This document shows, one piece after another, positions 24,620 to 38,220 of a DNA stretch of 64,000 bases (position 1 is the first letter of the stretch; every line of letters starts with the position of its first letter). The stretch comes from Chrysopilus asiliformis. Its lineage: Eukaryota > Arthropoda > Insecta > Diptera > Rhagionidae. Below the pieces are notes generated by a model that worked only from the letters and a program-made list of their open reading frames with translations, made no database searches and was not told the origin of the DNA. Where the stretch lies: contig OZ035962.1 in the NCBI GenBank assembly GCA_964034945.1, positions 107,270,034-107,334,033 of the forward strand, read 5' to 3'. Made by a program: the position numbers and the translations under genes.

Positions 24620-25681
24620 GGCTTTTGTTTCCTAAAAATTTCAAAAAAGAGCTTCTTGAATTCTCAACCGTGAAAAGATTTACCAAAGGGTTTTTCCACA
24701 TAGAAAAAAGTTTACTTGGGTAAGACAATTTTTTGACAAGTAAACAATTTATCCCCTTAAACCAAATCGGCTTCCAACTAAAAAATTACTTTAACGTTGT
24801 CCCCTTGCCTTTTTCAAATGGTTGAAGATTTTGCAAATGGTTGAAAATACGTAAAACTGGCAAAATTACCATCAAACAGATTGAATTTTAAACGAAAGAA
24901 TAACTGAGTAACGAACAAAAATCCTTCCTCACGCATAGGAAAATTTATATCAGAATGTATATAAAAAAAAGTTGATTCGCAATTATGAAGTTATTATGAG
25001 TTACTCGACGGGAGATTGATCAAAAATGAAACTTGGGTGGAAAAATTAGCATAGACCGAGAGAGAAGCCAGGAAAAATCAAATTGGATGGAACGGATGAA
25101 TGATTCCCTCGCCCTCTAGTTACATAGTTACTATATAAACATCGTTAAAACTTTATAATTGGTCACCCATGTGGGAATTTAGGTTTCAAAGCTAAAACTT
25201 CTACCAATTCCACCAATTTGTAGAAAAATTCTGCCAATTTGTAGATTCAATACGAAATCGCACAAAAAATTCGAAAATTTAAGTGACCCTCTCCGATTTT
25301 GATGAAATTTGGCAGGCACTTTTTTTTATGGAAAATAAGAACCCATAGTTTCGGTTTTTTAAGAGCTTGAAGTAGGCTAAAATCAGTTTTTTACTGATTC
25401 TTTCCGCTTTAAAAAATTTGTACCTTCCAAACTATTCATTCTACACAAAAACAAAAAAAAAATTTTGCCTTAGAAATTGTTGGGGTATTCAGAACAAAAT
25501 GAAACAAACAATTTCACGGTCTTTTGAAGGACGAAAAAAGGATTTCCTTTAAATATCCTTAAATATCTCGAAAACGGGATTTTTTAAAGTTTTTTTTAGA
25601 TATTTTTATATCTAACCTTAATTTCGTTGAAATTTCACCTATCTTTTGGGTGGTTTTTATTGTTTTTTTAGAAAACGGCCA
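24620..25681. other. Gene-free AT-rich stretch
   Basis: No exon. The part 25260-25560 has the ATGAAATTTGGCAGGCAC-type wording seen in many dispersed arthropod repeats, but no second copy in the window was established. Confidence 0.35.
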
Positions 25682-25685
25682 TTAA

Positions 25686-25936
25686 CACGTTGGCTACCAT
25701 GTGAGTCACCGGTGTACACACACTATTGTCATTACCGTCAGTTTCTCAAGTTCCATGGTTGAGTGCAGTCGCTCGTGCGGTACAAAGGGGGTTTTTTTTG
25801 TGGAGCATGGAGTTCGTTTTTGTCTGTATTGATCTTGTGTTCACTGGTGACTCACAAAGTACAGAAATTATTTTTGCGTTTTTTCACAGTGTATACTAGC
25901 GGAGTAAGCGTTTTTTTTTGGCTGGTAGCCAACGTG
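25686..25936. mobile_element. piggyBac-like MITE, 251 bp
   Basis: The inverted ends CACGTTGGCTACCA are flanked by TTAA at 25682-25685 and 25937-25940, the hallmark of piggyBac insertion. An internal inverted pair GTGAGTCACCGGTG / CACTGGTGACTCAC lies near the left end. It has no transposase. Confidence 0.85.
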
Positions 25937-25940
25937 TTAA

Positions 25941-28900
25941 GGCTACACCGTTTTGACAAGTATTATAGTATCTTCGGGAAAAATGTTTCTCATAAAAAGT
26001 CAACCTTTTGGAGGACGGCTCAGAGCTACGAGCTCCACCCCCCCTCTTTCCCCTTCCGAACGGTTTGTCGCTGGGTAGAATTTCTAGTAACAAAAAATAA
26101 CTTGCAGTGTAAAAAATGAAAAAAAAAATATATTGGCCCTTAATCAATGCTTGCTTAAGTTCTCATCAAACCCGCTTGAATAAATTCAAGGGAATAATTC
26201 TGACAGGAAACATTCGAGAAAAAAATCTAGCGGCATAAAAAATAGATTTATTTATTTTTTATTTGTTTCTCAAATATGTTTTCATTCCTGACTATTAAAC
26301 GAATTTTTGAAGAATTGAAAAAAAAATCACCCCACTGTGCGTTACAACAATCCCTTTTAATGCCAGTAAAACTTGTTGGCAACCAAATTTACTTCATCTA
26401 TCGGAAGCTGACGTCCCTTCCAGCAAATCGATTTTTTCCTACTGCCCGAAGCTGCTCCCAGTATTAACGCACGTGAATTTTCCAAATCATGGGCAATTTT
26501 CCAGGTGGCCACCGAACTGAAACGAATTCAGTATGAAGTTGTGGCGTGTGTACTGAAAACGTGTTTCCAGTTTTCATATTTTCACATCAATTTCTTGTTG
26601 CTAATCAAAGGATCGCCACGAGACGGAAGGGGAGAACGGAACAGGATACATCTTTATGGATATCCATGTGAGAAAGATTTTTGAGTTTCGCGAACAAAAT
26701 TTGCAACAAAAAAATTTAAAATTGATTTTTAAATCTTTCTAGATAAAACTTGATGTTTATTTTAGACAAGAAAATTTTTGTTGTCTTCGAGTTTACGTCT
26801 ATCTTTAGCTATCGAAACATCACAAAATCTCCAGTGTGGTTAAAACGAAGGGTTTTCCCCCAAAATCATAACAACCGCATCGCACTTTAGCCCGGGACCA
26901 AATCCGGAATCTGTGTGGTTGTAAGTGTTTCGCAATTTAGCCACCACCAAGTGAACGACTTCAGTTGCAACTAAATTACGAAAGATCTGAATGGAAAATG
27001 TTATCCCGAAAATCCAAAATAGACATCCAGGCAGCAAATATACAAACGATGCATATAGCAGAGAATCCAAAAGTAGACCTCACAGGGCCCACTATTGGAC
27101 AAAATTCTGATGTTGCGGGGTTTATGTAGCAATCATGGATGTCGTTGATCGTCGTCGTGTTTCTATTCTGAGACCAGAATCTCCGTTGGCCTATATTTAA
27201 GAAAGACAACACATCCCGGCCTGCCTGTGTCTGGATAAAATCCAATGCTAATCGGATCCCATTGCAGAGCGTTTAGGGCAGATATTTACAGCCAGACTCG
27301 AAGCCAGGTCGTAGAATCGTTTGGAAAATTCTCTTTTAATTGACAACGGAGGAGACCTATCCCAAAAATAAAGAAAAACCCGAACAGATAGAAAATTTCG
27401 TAGTTATTTAGGCACTTTAGGTTGAATGGTTTCATATACATATATTGAGGGGCTAACAAAATAACTTTACTTCCTTCTTGGCTCCAGTCCGGTGTGGAAA
27501 TTCGATTAAAACGAATGGAAATTTGTTGGGGCTTAGAGGAAGAGAAACACCGGAAACCCTGACGACAAGAATCTTTAATCGATGACTTTATTATAGTACG
27601 TAAAATCCCTTGGGGCTGAGGTGATACACAGATTTGCATAACGTATAATCGAGATCTGGTGGTGGTTCAATGAGTTTTTTATCCACTGGGATCGTTTTAC
27701 GTTTTTGCAAACATCGATGATAATTTTGGGGATATGAAAATTTCATCGAATGTTTGAAAAGTTATTTTAAACATTTTTGGGTTGAAAAATTCAGAGGTTT
27801 CTGGTTTTTAGAAAAGGGGTTTTTTAGAGAACTTTCAAAAAGAACAGAAAAGATTAGAATGGAAAAAATTTGAAAAAGAGGATGTTTAAAAATTTTACCC
27901 CCACTAGCCAAATTGTGGCTTGAAAAGTAAATCTTCGTTCGACAACCGCGAATTTAAGGACATTTCAGGAGACCAATGTTCGGCTCCCATCAAAATCTCA
28001 AGCGCTCTCACCCCCGAATCGCGGAGTTTTGAAATTTCTAGGTATGCCAGTTTGGAAAAGTATTAACTAAAATAACAACAAAAAATCAGAACTTCCTGAA
28101 AAACATTTTGCCCTGATAAAAAAGAACAAAAAAAAATCCGGGTTTCTGATTTGGAAAACTTGAACTTGTTTTCAAGATCTTTGTTCTTAAAACCTCCTAA
28201 TCCTTTCTTCTACGATCTTCTAATCTTCAGCAAATGTGATCTGAAATTTCTTTAAGAAGTCCAAAAAATTTGAGTTCAAATAGCAAAAAAAGAAGCAACT
28301 CTGACCTGTGGATGAGGATTTCATCAAGAAACTCACCTTGACTTTAATAATTTCGATCATGGGTTCCATCATGAGGACAGCATTATAAAAATTACTTCGA
28401 TTAATCTGAGACCGGAGCTAGAAATTGAGAAAACAAAAAAAAAATAAGGAAATGTTTCACAGGAGGAGCTGAACGATAGAGCGAAAATCCACCTCATCAG
28501 TTTAAATAGAAATACGACGTCTTAATTAAACGCCGAATAAATGAGAGGACATGAAATTGAATTCAATTCGCGCTGCTGCTGCTGGGTTCGATGTCGTTTG
28601 GCATTTCAGGCACAGCAGGACATTAGAATGTGCTTCCGTGAGGAAATCAACTTGATTGAATTTATTGCGGTGGGGTGGGGCGGGGGAATTCCTTAGATTA
28701 GCTTCAGCTTCACTTCCAGATAGACGAGAAGAAAACATAATGAAAGGAAATGGAACGAAATCGATCAAAATAACGTAAAGACTTTTAATTAAATTACGTG
28801 CGATTTATCAATAAATGGAACTTTGAATGCAAAAAGTACCGCAGTGCCACCCACATTTATTAGTTTCTTTTAGAAAACAAAATGTGTAGCAAGGACGAAG

Positions 28901-29097
28901 TTAAGTAAGAAATTACCGATGATTGTTACAACGTGTCATGGAGCAGATAATTGAAAATTAGTCCAATCGATATTGGTTTTGAAGAGGAGAGGAGAGTCAA
29001 TCGCCATTTGCAACAGTCATGCACATATGCATACAATTGAAGTGAGTTAGAGTTGTGAAAATTTCATTTAATCTAATTATTTATTGAACCTGGGCCC
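25941..29097. other. Gene-free stretch
   Basis: Several open frames of 60-120 codons occur, but none has a recognisable domain, coding-like composition or convincing splice context. No repeats were delimited. Confidence 0.35.
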
Positions 29098-29319
29098 CAA
29101 TCATGTATTGCGACGCGTCTCTGTCTTTCGACTTCGACGCAGCTTTTAACTCTTGACTTCGCCATATCTGCAGTTTGAAATTTCGCGGAATCGTCACTAT
29201 GAATCAAAACGGTATTCTGACTGTCACTCCAGGAAATTTGAAGTTGCTGATATGGCGAAGTCAAGAGTTAAAAGCTGCGTCGAAGTCGAAAGATAGAGAC
29301 GCGTCGGAATACATGATTG
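29098..29319. repeat. Foldback element with 71-bp arms
   Basis: Arms 29098-29168 and 29249-29319 are inverted copies with two mismatches (outer end CAATCATGTATT) around an 80-bp centre. Arms this similar imply recent formation or gene conversion between arms. Confidence 0.88.
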
Positions 29320-32300
29320 CTGCCCTGGCTTAGTGCGTAAAGTACTCAGCTGATGGACGAAAACATGGAGTTAGAAAATGGCTATAATGATGCCTGCCGC
29401 TCAGAGCCGTGACGAAAATAGGCCAAATGAAAGTGTCAAAAACACAACACATGGATTTACTTTTCTGTGGTAACTGTGAGGCTTTCAACTCGGCCGTATT
29501 TTGACCTTGAGATTCCAAAATGCTCAACTTTTGCTGTTTTCAAAAAAGATGACACAAAAATTTACTTCTTTTGAAAAGAGTGGGGCGTTAGATACAGTTT
29601 TTGCAGCGAGCGCCGCTTTAACTTGTTGAATAAATTTCGATTCATTTCGAAGCATATTTTCCGTTCATTGTCCCCGTCTCCACCGGTTATCTGTCCAGGA
29701 TTCACAAGAAAAATGATCACAATGTCACTAAAACCTTACAAATGTTGCAATCCAATCCGTACTAAGGATTGGTGATGCCTGCGGTAGATATTAAAATTCG
29801 TCACCCCAAAAGTTTGCCGTAGGGAAAGTTTCAAGAGCTTTTTTGTCAATTTTCATAACAAGTTTGTGTAAAGGACATAAATTTGTCGCCACTATAGACT
29901 GTCTTCCGTTTTTTGCTACGATACTGCCGAAAAACGACTATTCTTCCGGTTTGAAATTCTAAAACTTATGGGGTTGTAATCGATTGTGCGGTTTCAATCT
30001 CGAACGTTTAATATTGAATTTCGATTCAATTTCTTGACCTTCGAATCGAACTAAAAAATCATCGGAAAAGACCGAAGGTTTTCGGGACAGGTCTTCAAAT
30101 TTTCAGCTCCCAAAAAAAGCGTCTCAGTATTTTCAGTTTCGTAAAACGAGGATCTGAAAAGTTTGTTGAATTTTTAGACGTTCCGGAAATTTCTCAAGAA
30201 AGCCCTGAATTTTAAGGGGAATTTTAAGTTAATTCGCAACCCTGAGTTCAAAAATCACAATTCAATCCACAAATTTACGACATCAATGAATGTTTCGTGA
30301 CTTCTTCCAATGACAACAATTGTTCTTCGCCTCAGAATCAGAACCAATTCAAAATTATTGTGATTAGACGCAGTGAAGTGCGGCGAAGTATCTAAAATTG
30401 GAGAATCTCAATGTCGGATTCTGTCTAAGATCTCCGATTTCGTGCAGTAAATTGCAAGTAAATTTAAAAACGTTTATTTCTTATTTTGTGTTTTTTTTAT
30501 ATGACTCCAAGTCAGACATGATGAGAATAATTAGTAGTTGGCCGCTATTTTATTTCACATTTGGTTAGATAGCGGTCGATGGTCGTTTTAATTTCGATTA
30601 CCAGTTATTTTAAAATAAAATAATGGCCAATTGCTGGACGAACGTCTTCCGTCTTCCCTAAGTTTTCTACGGTTTTTAGTCGTGACTCTTGATTAGCTAG
30701 AGGCCAGAACTGACCGAAATTGGCCTCATTAGACATTGGCGGAGCCACAGAAAGACGTTCCAAATTCAAAAGAGTTTTTGCTCCGGTGTTTTGATTGCTG
30801 CCGGGAACTGGAGGCGCGCTGTTAGTCCAGTTTAGTCGGCCAGGGGCCAGCACACCGGGCCAGGTGTCATTCACTCTACTCGCGCATATCCAAAGACTTG
30901 TCTAAACTTGTCTGAGCCGGTCTTGAGATTTTCGATCAGTTCTCGTGGAAATCCGTTCAATTGCTTGTTGTCTGATTCAGTCAATGAACGGCACAGTTCG
31001 GCGGAAAACTTGCCAACTTCCAAGAAGCTACACTTAATAATTGCGGATTGGCGCGTGACTAAACCGCGAAGTGATTCTTTTGGGAATATTGAAATGCTAT
31101 GAGCGAATTTTGTCGTTTGTTCAATTGTTTTTTTATGCCATTAACAACATCCGCTACGGGCACTTTATGAATCTTCAATTTCTCAACAGCTTCTCAAGTT
31201 TCATCTTCTTTTCCCGAACTACTTGGGAATCATTCCCAGAATCACAGAAGAATTCTGCGATCTGCTCTCGTTTTGAACAAAAAAAAAAAAAGAAACCAAA
31301 AAGTTCTCACAAGTTTTGAACTTGCAGAACTTGATCTTGAGACTTTTGTCCCCACCAGTCCCAATCTTGTGCCATCTTCTTTATCTTTGGCAGGCAGATG
31401 TGATCTGTAGTCTCTTCCAGAAAATTTCAAACTATTTAAAACAAAGAAAAGTTTTCGCGTCGTGTCACTCGGTCAAGAAGTCTGATTTTAAGTCTTTCTT
31501 TTCGTTTTTTCCAGATTTTGTCGTTTCAGATTTTTTTTTTCAAGTTTCTTACTTGGATTCGCCAGCAAGAAATATTCTAATGTTGGTTAATTTGAATTCA
31601 AGGAAGCGACTCAGAGTTTTGCAGCCGTCAAATGATGAATGTCGACATAAAAATGTCGTCTGGGCGGCTCCTATGCGCGTCGGTTTCAGACCGAGACGCG
31701 GATTTCGAGTGCAGCCGGTTAAGAAGTGAATGGCATTTGGAAGCATTTGGTTTTGTTAATGCAAAATCCTGCAACGAATGTGATTTTTATTATCAGCAAA
31801 TAATATTGTCTGTTAATAGCCAGAATTTCTATTTAAATTTCTTGAAAACATTTTCAAACAGTAAGCATTTTGCACATATTTGTACTAGTGTTAAACATCG
31901 GAAATTTCGTTTGCCTACTCCTGGTTCCAGATACAGCTTTCAAGAAGTCTTAAAGTTAGAAATTTAAGCCAGTTTTTAAACAGAACTAAATACCAACTGA
32001 ACAATTAAAATTTTAGTAAAACAAATATTAGGAACCAAAAACAACACCAAGAACCAGAAATCTAAGTCACACCTGAACCGAAACTGAACCACATCAAACA
32101 ATTATTTGGTTTCCATCTTTGCTTAAAGTAAATAAAGGTTTAAAAATGAGAAAACCTTTCTGGATGCTAATAAAAACGCGCGTAGAATTTGTTAAAAAAG
32201 GACAAAAAAAAGTTCCAAAGAGTAAAAACGAGTAATTTGAAAAGTAATTTTAAAAGCAGTACAAGAAAGTAAAAATGAATTCATAACTCCTAAAAAAGAT

Positions 32301-33159
32301 ATGGTAGTGTGGAAAACAAAAAAAAAAGACGAAAATAAATTAGGACTTCGTGACTGTCTATGAGATACGACACAATTTTAGGAGGGGGAGGATGGAACGT
32401 GGTGTTTGATAGTGTTACAAATAACAATGTATCAAATACGCCGCCGGCGAAATTCTTCGAGGCAAACGCATCGCAGTCGTAAATACTCTAAGAAAATGCG
32501 CCGCAAGAAAAATTCTTATGCAATAGACCTGCGTTACACCGTCAATATTTAGTCCTTACACAATCAATTTATTGAACACAATGAAAATATTGTTCAATAT
32601 ATTGATCGTGTAAGGTGCCTATAAATGATCACATATAACAGTTCAATGAATCTACGCCCAATTTTTTCCAGTCAAGTGTTGGAGGTTGGTAGCGGTTACT
32701 TTGACGACACCTGCTGTAAATTAAAAATTGTTGAAGAAAATTTGCAATTTTTGGTATGATTTTTTATCTGGCATTTGTTGTCAACAAAAGATTTTTTGAA
32801 ATTCTTATGGGAAATTCTTATATGATATATCATATAGGAGTATATTAACCCTTCGTTGGTGTGGTGGGATATGACATTCCCCATCATAGTAACGAAGAGT
32901 TGAATTTCTCAAAAACTGCTTGAGCTACAGTGATGAAATTTCACACACATGTTTGGTCATTCAATGCGTCAGTTCTGTTCACTTTTGCTGAATTTCCGTT
33001 GACCGGAAGTGGCCGAAATCACAAAAATCCTTTTCCCTCTCCTATACAAATGGATTTTTTCCATAATATTTTTATTTGCCTCATATAAAGTATTTGATGA
33101 TTTCCCCCTGCCAATTTAAGCTTTTCTTATGTTTCATATTTATACATTAGCCATTCTAC
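29320..33159. other. Gene-free stretch
   Basis: No exon could be supported. Around 32535-32635 the words TTACACRATCAATWTATTGAAC recur in inverted form, and a related sequence is at 50330-50455, so a small MITE is likely there. Confidence 0.35.
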
Positions 33160-33259
33160 AACCAAAGAAAAGAACTTTCAACCAAAGAAAACAACTTTCA
33201 ACCAAAGAAAATAACTTTCAACGAAAGAAAAAAACTTTCAACCAAAGAAAAGAATTTTC
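33160..33259. repeat. Five-copy 20-bp tandem repeat
   Basis: The unit AACCAAAGAAAAGAACTTTC repeats five times with single-base variants (CAA, TAA, CGA changes). Confidence 0.9.
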
Positions 33260-35129
33260 AATTGAAAAATAATGGCAAAACAATAGTTTTTTATTACATA
33301 AGAATAAACTGAATGTTCTTAATAAAAATTTTAAAAATCAATCTCGATTTGAATTGAATTTCGTGAAAAACCAAATTTTCACCTCTTTCGCAATCAGCTT
33401 TATGAATAAAAACCATAAAACCTCTAAAATTAGACCAGATACTTTTGAATTTTCATGTTTCGATACCGCTTTTTCCCCGCATATTACACACAGTTTTCCC
33501 TCTTTACACGCCAAAAGATTGGGCGATTAATTGTGGAATCTCCAACGTTTACAACTCCGCTGAGCAATGGACAAATTCTGTAGATTCTGTGAGTACAGAC
33601 ATCGCCCCGTAAGACGCCCACATATTTTTATCCATAAATGATTTGAGGAACAGAAAATTCATTATATTGTTTTATTTTTCTGGAAGATTCATTCAAGAAA
33701 GCCTACGTCCACGACAGATCAATAAAATTTAACGTACGCACATAAAGACTCACACCTACCGGACTTCTAAAGAAGATTGCGAGTTTCTCCTGGAATTTTC
33801 ACCCAAAACGCGCGCTCGCTCGAGTTTCACATTTCGATACATCGAAAGGTGTTCTAAAAAAACGGAAACATTTCCGGGAATGCCGGATCATTCATTGCTG
33901 CCAAAATTAGAAATCTCCCGAGGGAGTGGCAAGGACCTCGTTAAGAGATATTTTTTTGATTTTCTACCTACCTTCGAGGAACGCTGCTATAAAACTTTAT
34001 TCACATCTAAATAAGATTTTTTTCCTGGTATACCCGGTTGTTCGTGTTGTAAATATCGATTTTTTTCGCTCGTAATACACTTCGATGTCGGTGACCGATC
34101 GACCGACCGAGGCCTTGTCCTTTCTGTCAATGACGAATTCGTTAGCGACATACTAGGGAAAGGTTACACCGAAAGAAATCCAAATAGGAATATACGATAC
34201 AGTGGACTCTTCTGGAATGATTCCCTAAAAATAGAGAAATGTTCCTGAAATTTTGCGAAGATTTCCTATTAATTGGCATGATTTCCCCCTTTGTTTGAGA
34301 GTCATTACCAAAAAAATGTCACTGTCTCGAATATTCCTATTTTTTGTATTAATCTGTTCTATTATTTCTCTGCGTGTAGGTTGAATGCAACAATCGCCTG
34401 ACCACCATGTCCTTTGCTTTGCTTCCTTATAGATCCTTTGGTATAGTTTGTGGTTTCAATGTTTCTCCTCTAATACTAATCACGACCATGAACAGATTGG
34501 CGATTTGTCGGGGTGCTTTCTGTTTAACTAAAACATAAATCGGGAGTTACCCAATCTAAGAAGGAGCTAACGAGATATCATGTTGGATTACGAACGTTTA
34601 GTGCCACCTAAAGAGGTTTATTGCGCCACTAAAACTATGCTAGCTTGCGTTTCGGTTCTGTTATCACGCATTTTTGGTGTACCGAAGAGTCGTGAGGGAC
34701 GCGGAATCGGAAATAAAATCCTCGTTTCAGCGGAGATTTCATGTCCTGCGATATTCGTGGCGAATTTAGTTTAGTGGGCGTTGGAAGGTATCAAATAAGA
34801 AAGGGAAGAGTCTCTGAATGGTGTATGAGGGAAAGTATACAGAAATCAATGAGGAAAAACACGCATACGACCGACCAAACAATAACAATGTTTAGGAAAA
34901 TCTTTAGTCACAAAAACTTTTGATTCGCTGCCCTGCTTTTCTTGCATTTTGTGAAAATTCAGTCTTTCTAGGATTTATGCCAGGAAATTCCGATGACTTA
35001 AGCGTTGGTGATTTTTTTGATGAAATTTAACGATTTTTGTGGTAAGGAGTTAAGAATGAGTAAAAATGATGTGCGAAAAACCGTCACAAAAACCTCAAAC
35101 CCCCCTACAATACCATTTTTTTTAAAACA
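33260..35129. other. Gene-free stretch
   Basis: No exon, RNA gene or delimited repeat was recognised. A short run of GACCGATCGACCGACCGA lies near 34091. Confidence 0.35.
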
Positions 35130-35428
35130 CGATTCAAAATTTGCCGCCAATAATTTTTTTTTTCAGCGAAAATTTGGCGAATTTCTTTTCAAATGTTATT
35201 CAAAATTTGTTTCGCGAATTTTATTCATCTATTGCAGAATAAAATCCCTTAGCAGAAGTCAAAATTTGAATTTATTCGGACGGTTTTATATGAAAAAATT
35301 CGAGATCGGTCGTCTTTCAAGAATAAATTTCTGAATTTTGTGTCGTAGTGTAAACGGTTGTGCAACATGAATTTAGTATCGAAGAATAAAATTCGCGGAA
35401 TGAAGTGTTAGTTGTAATCGGCACAAAA
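35130..35428 (+). repeat. Dispersed repeat R1, copy 2
   Basis: Matches 7441-7675 in order and orientation (AATTTATTCGGAC, GTGTAAACGGTTG, GTATCGAAGAATA). Confidence 0.55.
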
Positions 35429-35499
35429 CTCAACAGATAAAATATTAGCTTATATAAAAACATGGAAATATCCCGATAACGCAAATTTATAGAGAATTT

Positions 35500-36155
35500 T
35501 AATATCTTAACTATTTTTCGAGGAACCATTAGTTTTCAAGCAATTCGCAAAAATCTAATTTTTTTACCTTTTAATTAAAATATTTCAATAACGGTAAAAG
35601 ATAGCGGATAAAGGTACAAGATAAAATTGTGGGGTTTGTTTTTCTATTTAATTCGTCTCGTACATTGAACTGCCGAAAAAACGTTAGTTTGCGAGATAGT
35701 CGCAAGAAACTGACTTTTAAATAACGGTATATCTTCATAACGGTATATCTTCATAACGGTATATCTTCATAACGGTTTAAGATGCAGAGTTTTAGCAAAA
35801 GACAAACATCTAGAAATTTTTTTTGCCTCCAACTTTCGTCATTCATAAGACTATCGAAAAGTGCGTAGTTTCGGAGTAAATTGCGAAAAACGAAATTGTG
35901 ATTTTTAAAAAGCCGCCAGTTTGGTTACTTCCGGCTATCGGATTTTGACCAAAAGTTGATAGGATCGTTCCAACCAGGAACGAACATGCTCGGAAAATTT
36001 CACGGCTCTAGAAATCCTGTACACAAACTGACACACTGACAGACTTTTTTGTAATAATGCTTCAATCAACTCGCGAGTGCTCGGAAGATGTCTTTTAGGC
36101 AAAATTAAGAGGTCGTTATTTTTCATGAATACAATATTGTAATAAACTTGATATA
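35500..36155 (+). repeat. Dispersed repeat R2, copy 1
   Basis: Shared with 49380-50130: GCAATTCGCAAAAAT, AATAACGGTAAAAGATA, ACCAAAAGTTGATAGGATCG, GTACACA-ACTGACA and TTTTTCATGAATACAATA occur in the same order. This copy has the uninterrupted site of the foldback found in copy 2. It contains a 16-bp tandem repeat at 35721. Unclassified. Confidence 0.7.
35721..35778. repeat. Three-and-a-half copy 16-bp tandem repeat
   Basis: The unit ATAACGGTATATCTTC repeats identically three times and then partly. Copy 2 of R2 has a single unit equivalent, so this is a local expansion. Confidence 0.85.
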
Positions 36156-38116
36156 AGAAAGAAATTTAATACCATCTGTAAGGGCAAAAGTCAACCATAA
36201 CCATATGCAAAAATATCATTAATTGATTAGTCATCAATTATGCAATTTTTCAGCAAACCAGACAAAGGACCAGAATTGCTCTGACAATTGCAGCAAACCT
36301 CATCTTTACGCATCTTCTTGTCGATTTCTCGTACAACAGACTTTAATTAGCTAATTGGCAATTGCCTTTGCACTTGACAAGAACTTTATGCGTTTGACTT
36401 GCTCTCGAGTCTGGATAAAAATCGCATATTAATGATGCATCTGCCAAGAATTGCTCGTCCTATTCGCTTTATCGTTCACCATCGAGTGTTTGGGACGAGG
36501 TGAAATCTGCATATGTTGAAGTGGGAATTTGTATTTTCAAAGATTAATTTTTTTTTAAATTTTAAATGGCGCTAAAGGATGGAGTCATTTTTTCAAACCT
36601 TTTACTGGCACTGAACATAATCTGAACGGGAAAAGCGAATGAGATTAACCAGTTTAAGGACAATTTAATTTTCTTTAACAGATGCACTTGAATGTTGGAA
36701 AAGGATTTTCGGATTGCAATGTCAGATGAATCTTTGATTTTAAATGATTTTTCTACACATAAGTCTTCCGTGGTTGAATGAAATTGAGTATGAATTCAAA
36801 TAAAACCGATGACATTTCATAAACTTCCCTCAAAATGAAATTCTGTAAATGTCACCAAGCATATTGTGGTTCCAAGGGAAATAGTAAGATAGTGTCCGGA
36901 ATTGCTTAATATTTAATAAAGTACGACACGTGGAAGTGAAGCATTTAAAATTGAGTCTGACGTCAATTGAATAATTGATGGCAGTTGGTATCCTTGGCAC
37001 TTTTCCTCTTTTAAAAATTGCGATGTTATTTGAAAAATATGTTAAAAAAATTAATAGTTCTTAACTAAACTGTAAACATTCCAAATTTATTGACTTTTTT
37101 TTGCCCCAAACTGTAACATTCTCGTGGGAAATAATTAAACGTTTTTCGTGTTTACAATCCAAGTTTGATGACTCGCCCACGTCCTGATACCCAACAAAAA
37201 TGACAATATTTAGATTGACCCGCTCGCAATCCCTTTGGATACCTAGGAATTGATATTTTATGCCAAAGAAACGCTTTTAGAAATTAATCCCGCGAGACAA
37301 ATAAACTGAAGCGTTATACATGAATCGGGCACCAGGCAGAGGTCACTTTACGCACCGCCAGTGTTGGCCACCCCCAGGTTAATTAGTTTTTATTCAAGGG
37401 GGGCGAATCCCCACCGGATCGGCAGGGGCAACAAAGTGAAGGTACCGCAAAATGCGTGGTCAAATAGTTAACGACCAGAGAGTTTGTTGGTTCGGAGTCT
37501 CTCTCGCTGGTGGAATTAATTTTAATCAACGTCAAATTTGTAGGGTAAGCAGACTTGCTGCGTAGGAAACTATTATTAGTATTATTAATTTTTTTCTCTA
37601 CATTCGTTTAGAGTATATTTAGTTCACATGTGCGTTTTCCCTCTGGTGGCGATCATCAGGTCATTTACTTTTTATATGCCAACCACCGCGTAATTGCAGC
37701 TGGCCAGGAGATAAGGGATTTCACGTACCATTCGTTGACTGTTTGGCGGGTTTAATGAATGGATTTCTTTACATTTTAATGTTTTATTTTATTTATTTTT
37801 AGCGGAAATGCCCGTAAAGATAACGAATGTTGATTTTGTTTTAAGAGAAACTTACTTTGTATGTGGTTTTTGTTTGGAAATTAACAAAAAAAAGTTTGAT
37901 AACGTTGGGCATTTTTTTTTTATTGTTAGCTGATCGAAGTGAAATTCGTAACCTTCAGACTTTTCGTCCGTTGCGGCATCTTCGGGACAGTCGAAAATCA
38001 TCCATCAAAAATATCTGCATTATTAATTCATAATTAAACTTGCCTCCAGATCAAGTAAATAAAAAATAAGGATTTCCATATAAGGATGTTATGGAGATTT
38101 ACCAGATCGATTTAAA
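36156..38116. other. Unique, repeat-poor DNA; candidate regulatory region
   Basis: No exon or repeat was recognised over nearly 2 kb, unusual for this window. Homeodomain-type words (TTAATTAGCTAATTGGC, TTAATGATGCAT) cluster at 36340-36435, and GC-richer unique blocks lie at 37300-37560 and 37620-37745. An enhancer is possible but not shown. Confidence 0.35.
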
Positions 38117-38118
38117 TA

Positions 38119-38218
38119 CAGTAGAATCCCGATAATTCGTATTTCAAGGGACCAGCAAATTCATACGAATTAGCGGGATATACGAATTATCGGGGTACGA
38201 ATTATCGGGATTCTACTG
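38119..38218. mobile_element. Pogo-like MITE, 100 bp
   Basis: The ends CAGTAGAATCCCGATAATTC are inverted and nearly identical, flanked by TA at 38117-38118 and 38219-38220. The right end carries an extra partial copy of the ACGAATTATCGGG sequence. Confidence 0.88.
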
Positions 38219-38220
38219 TA

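Noticed and set aside
26840..27245. Two overlapping - strand frames with hydrophobic runs
   Set aside because: Overlap in different frames, no family resemblance, AT-rich hydrophobic bias is expected by chance.
29325..29380. tRNA-like CTGGCTTAGTGCGTAAAGTA sequence beside the foldback
   Set aside because: No B box and no cloverleaf; likely chance.
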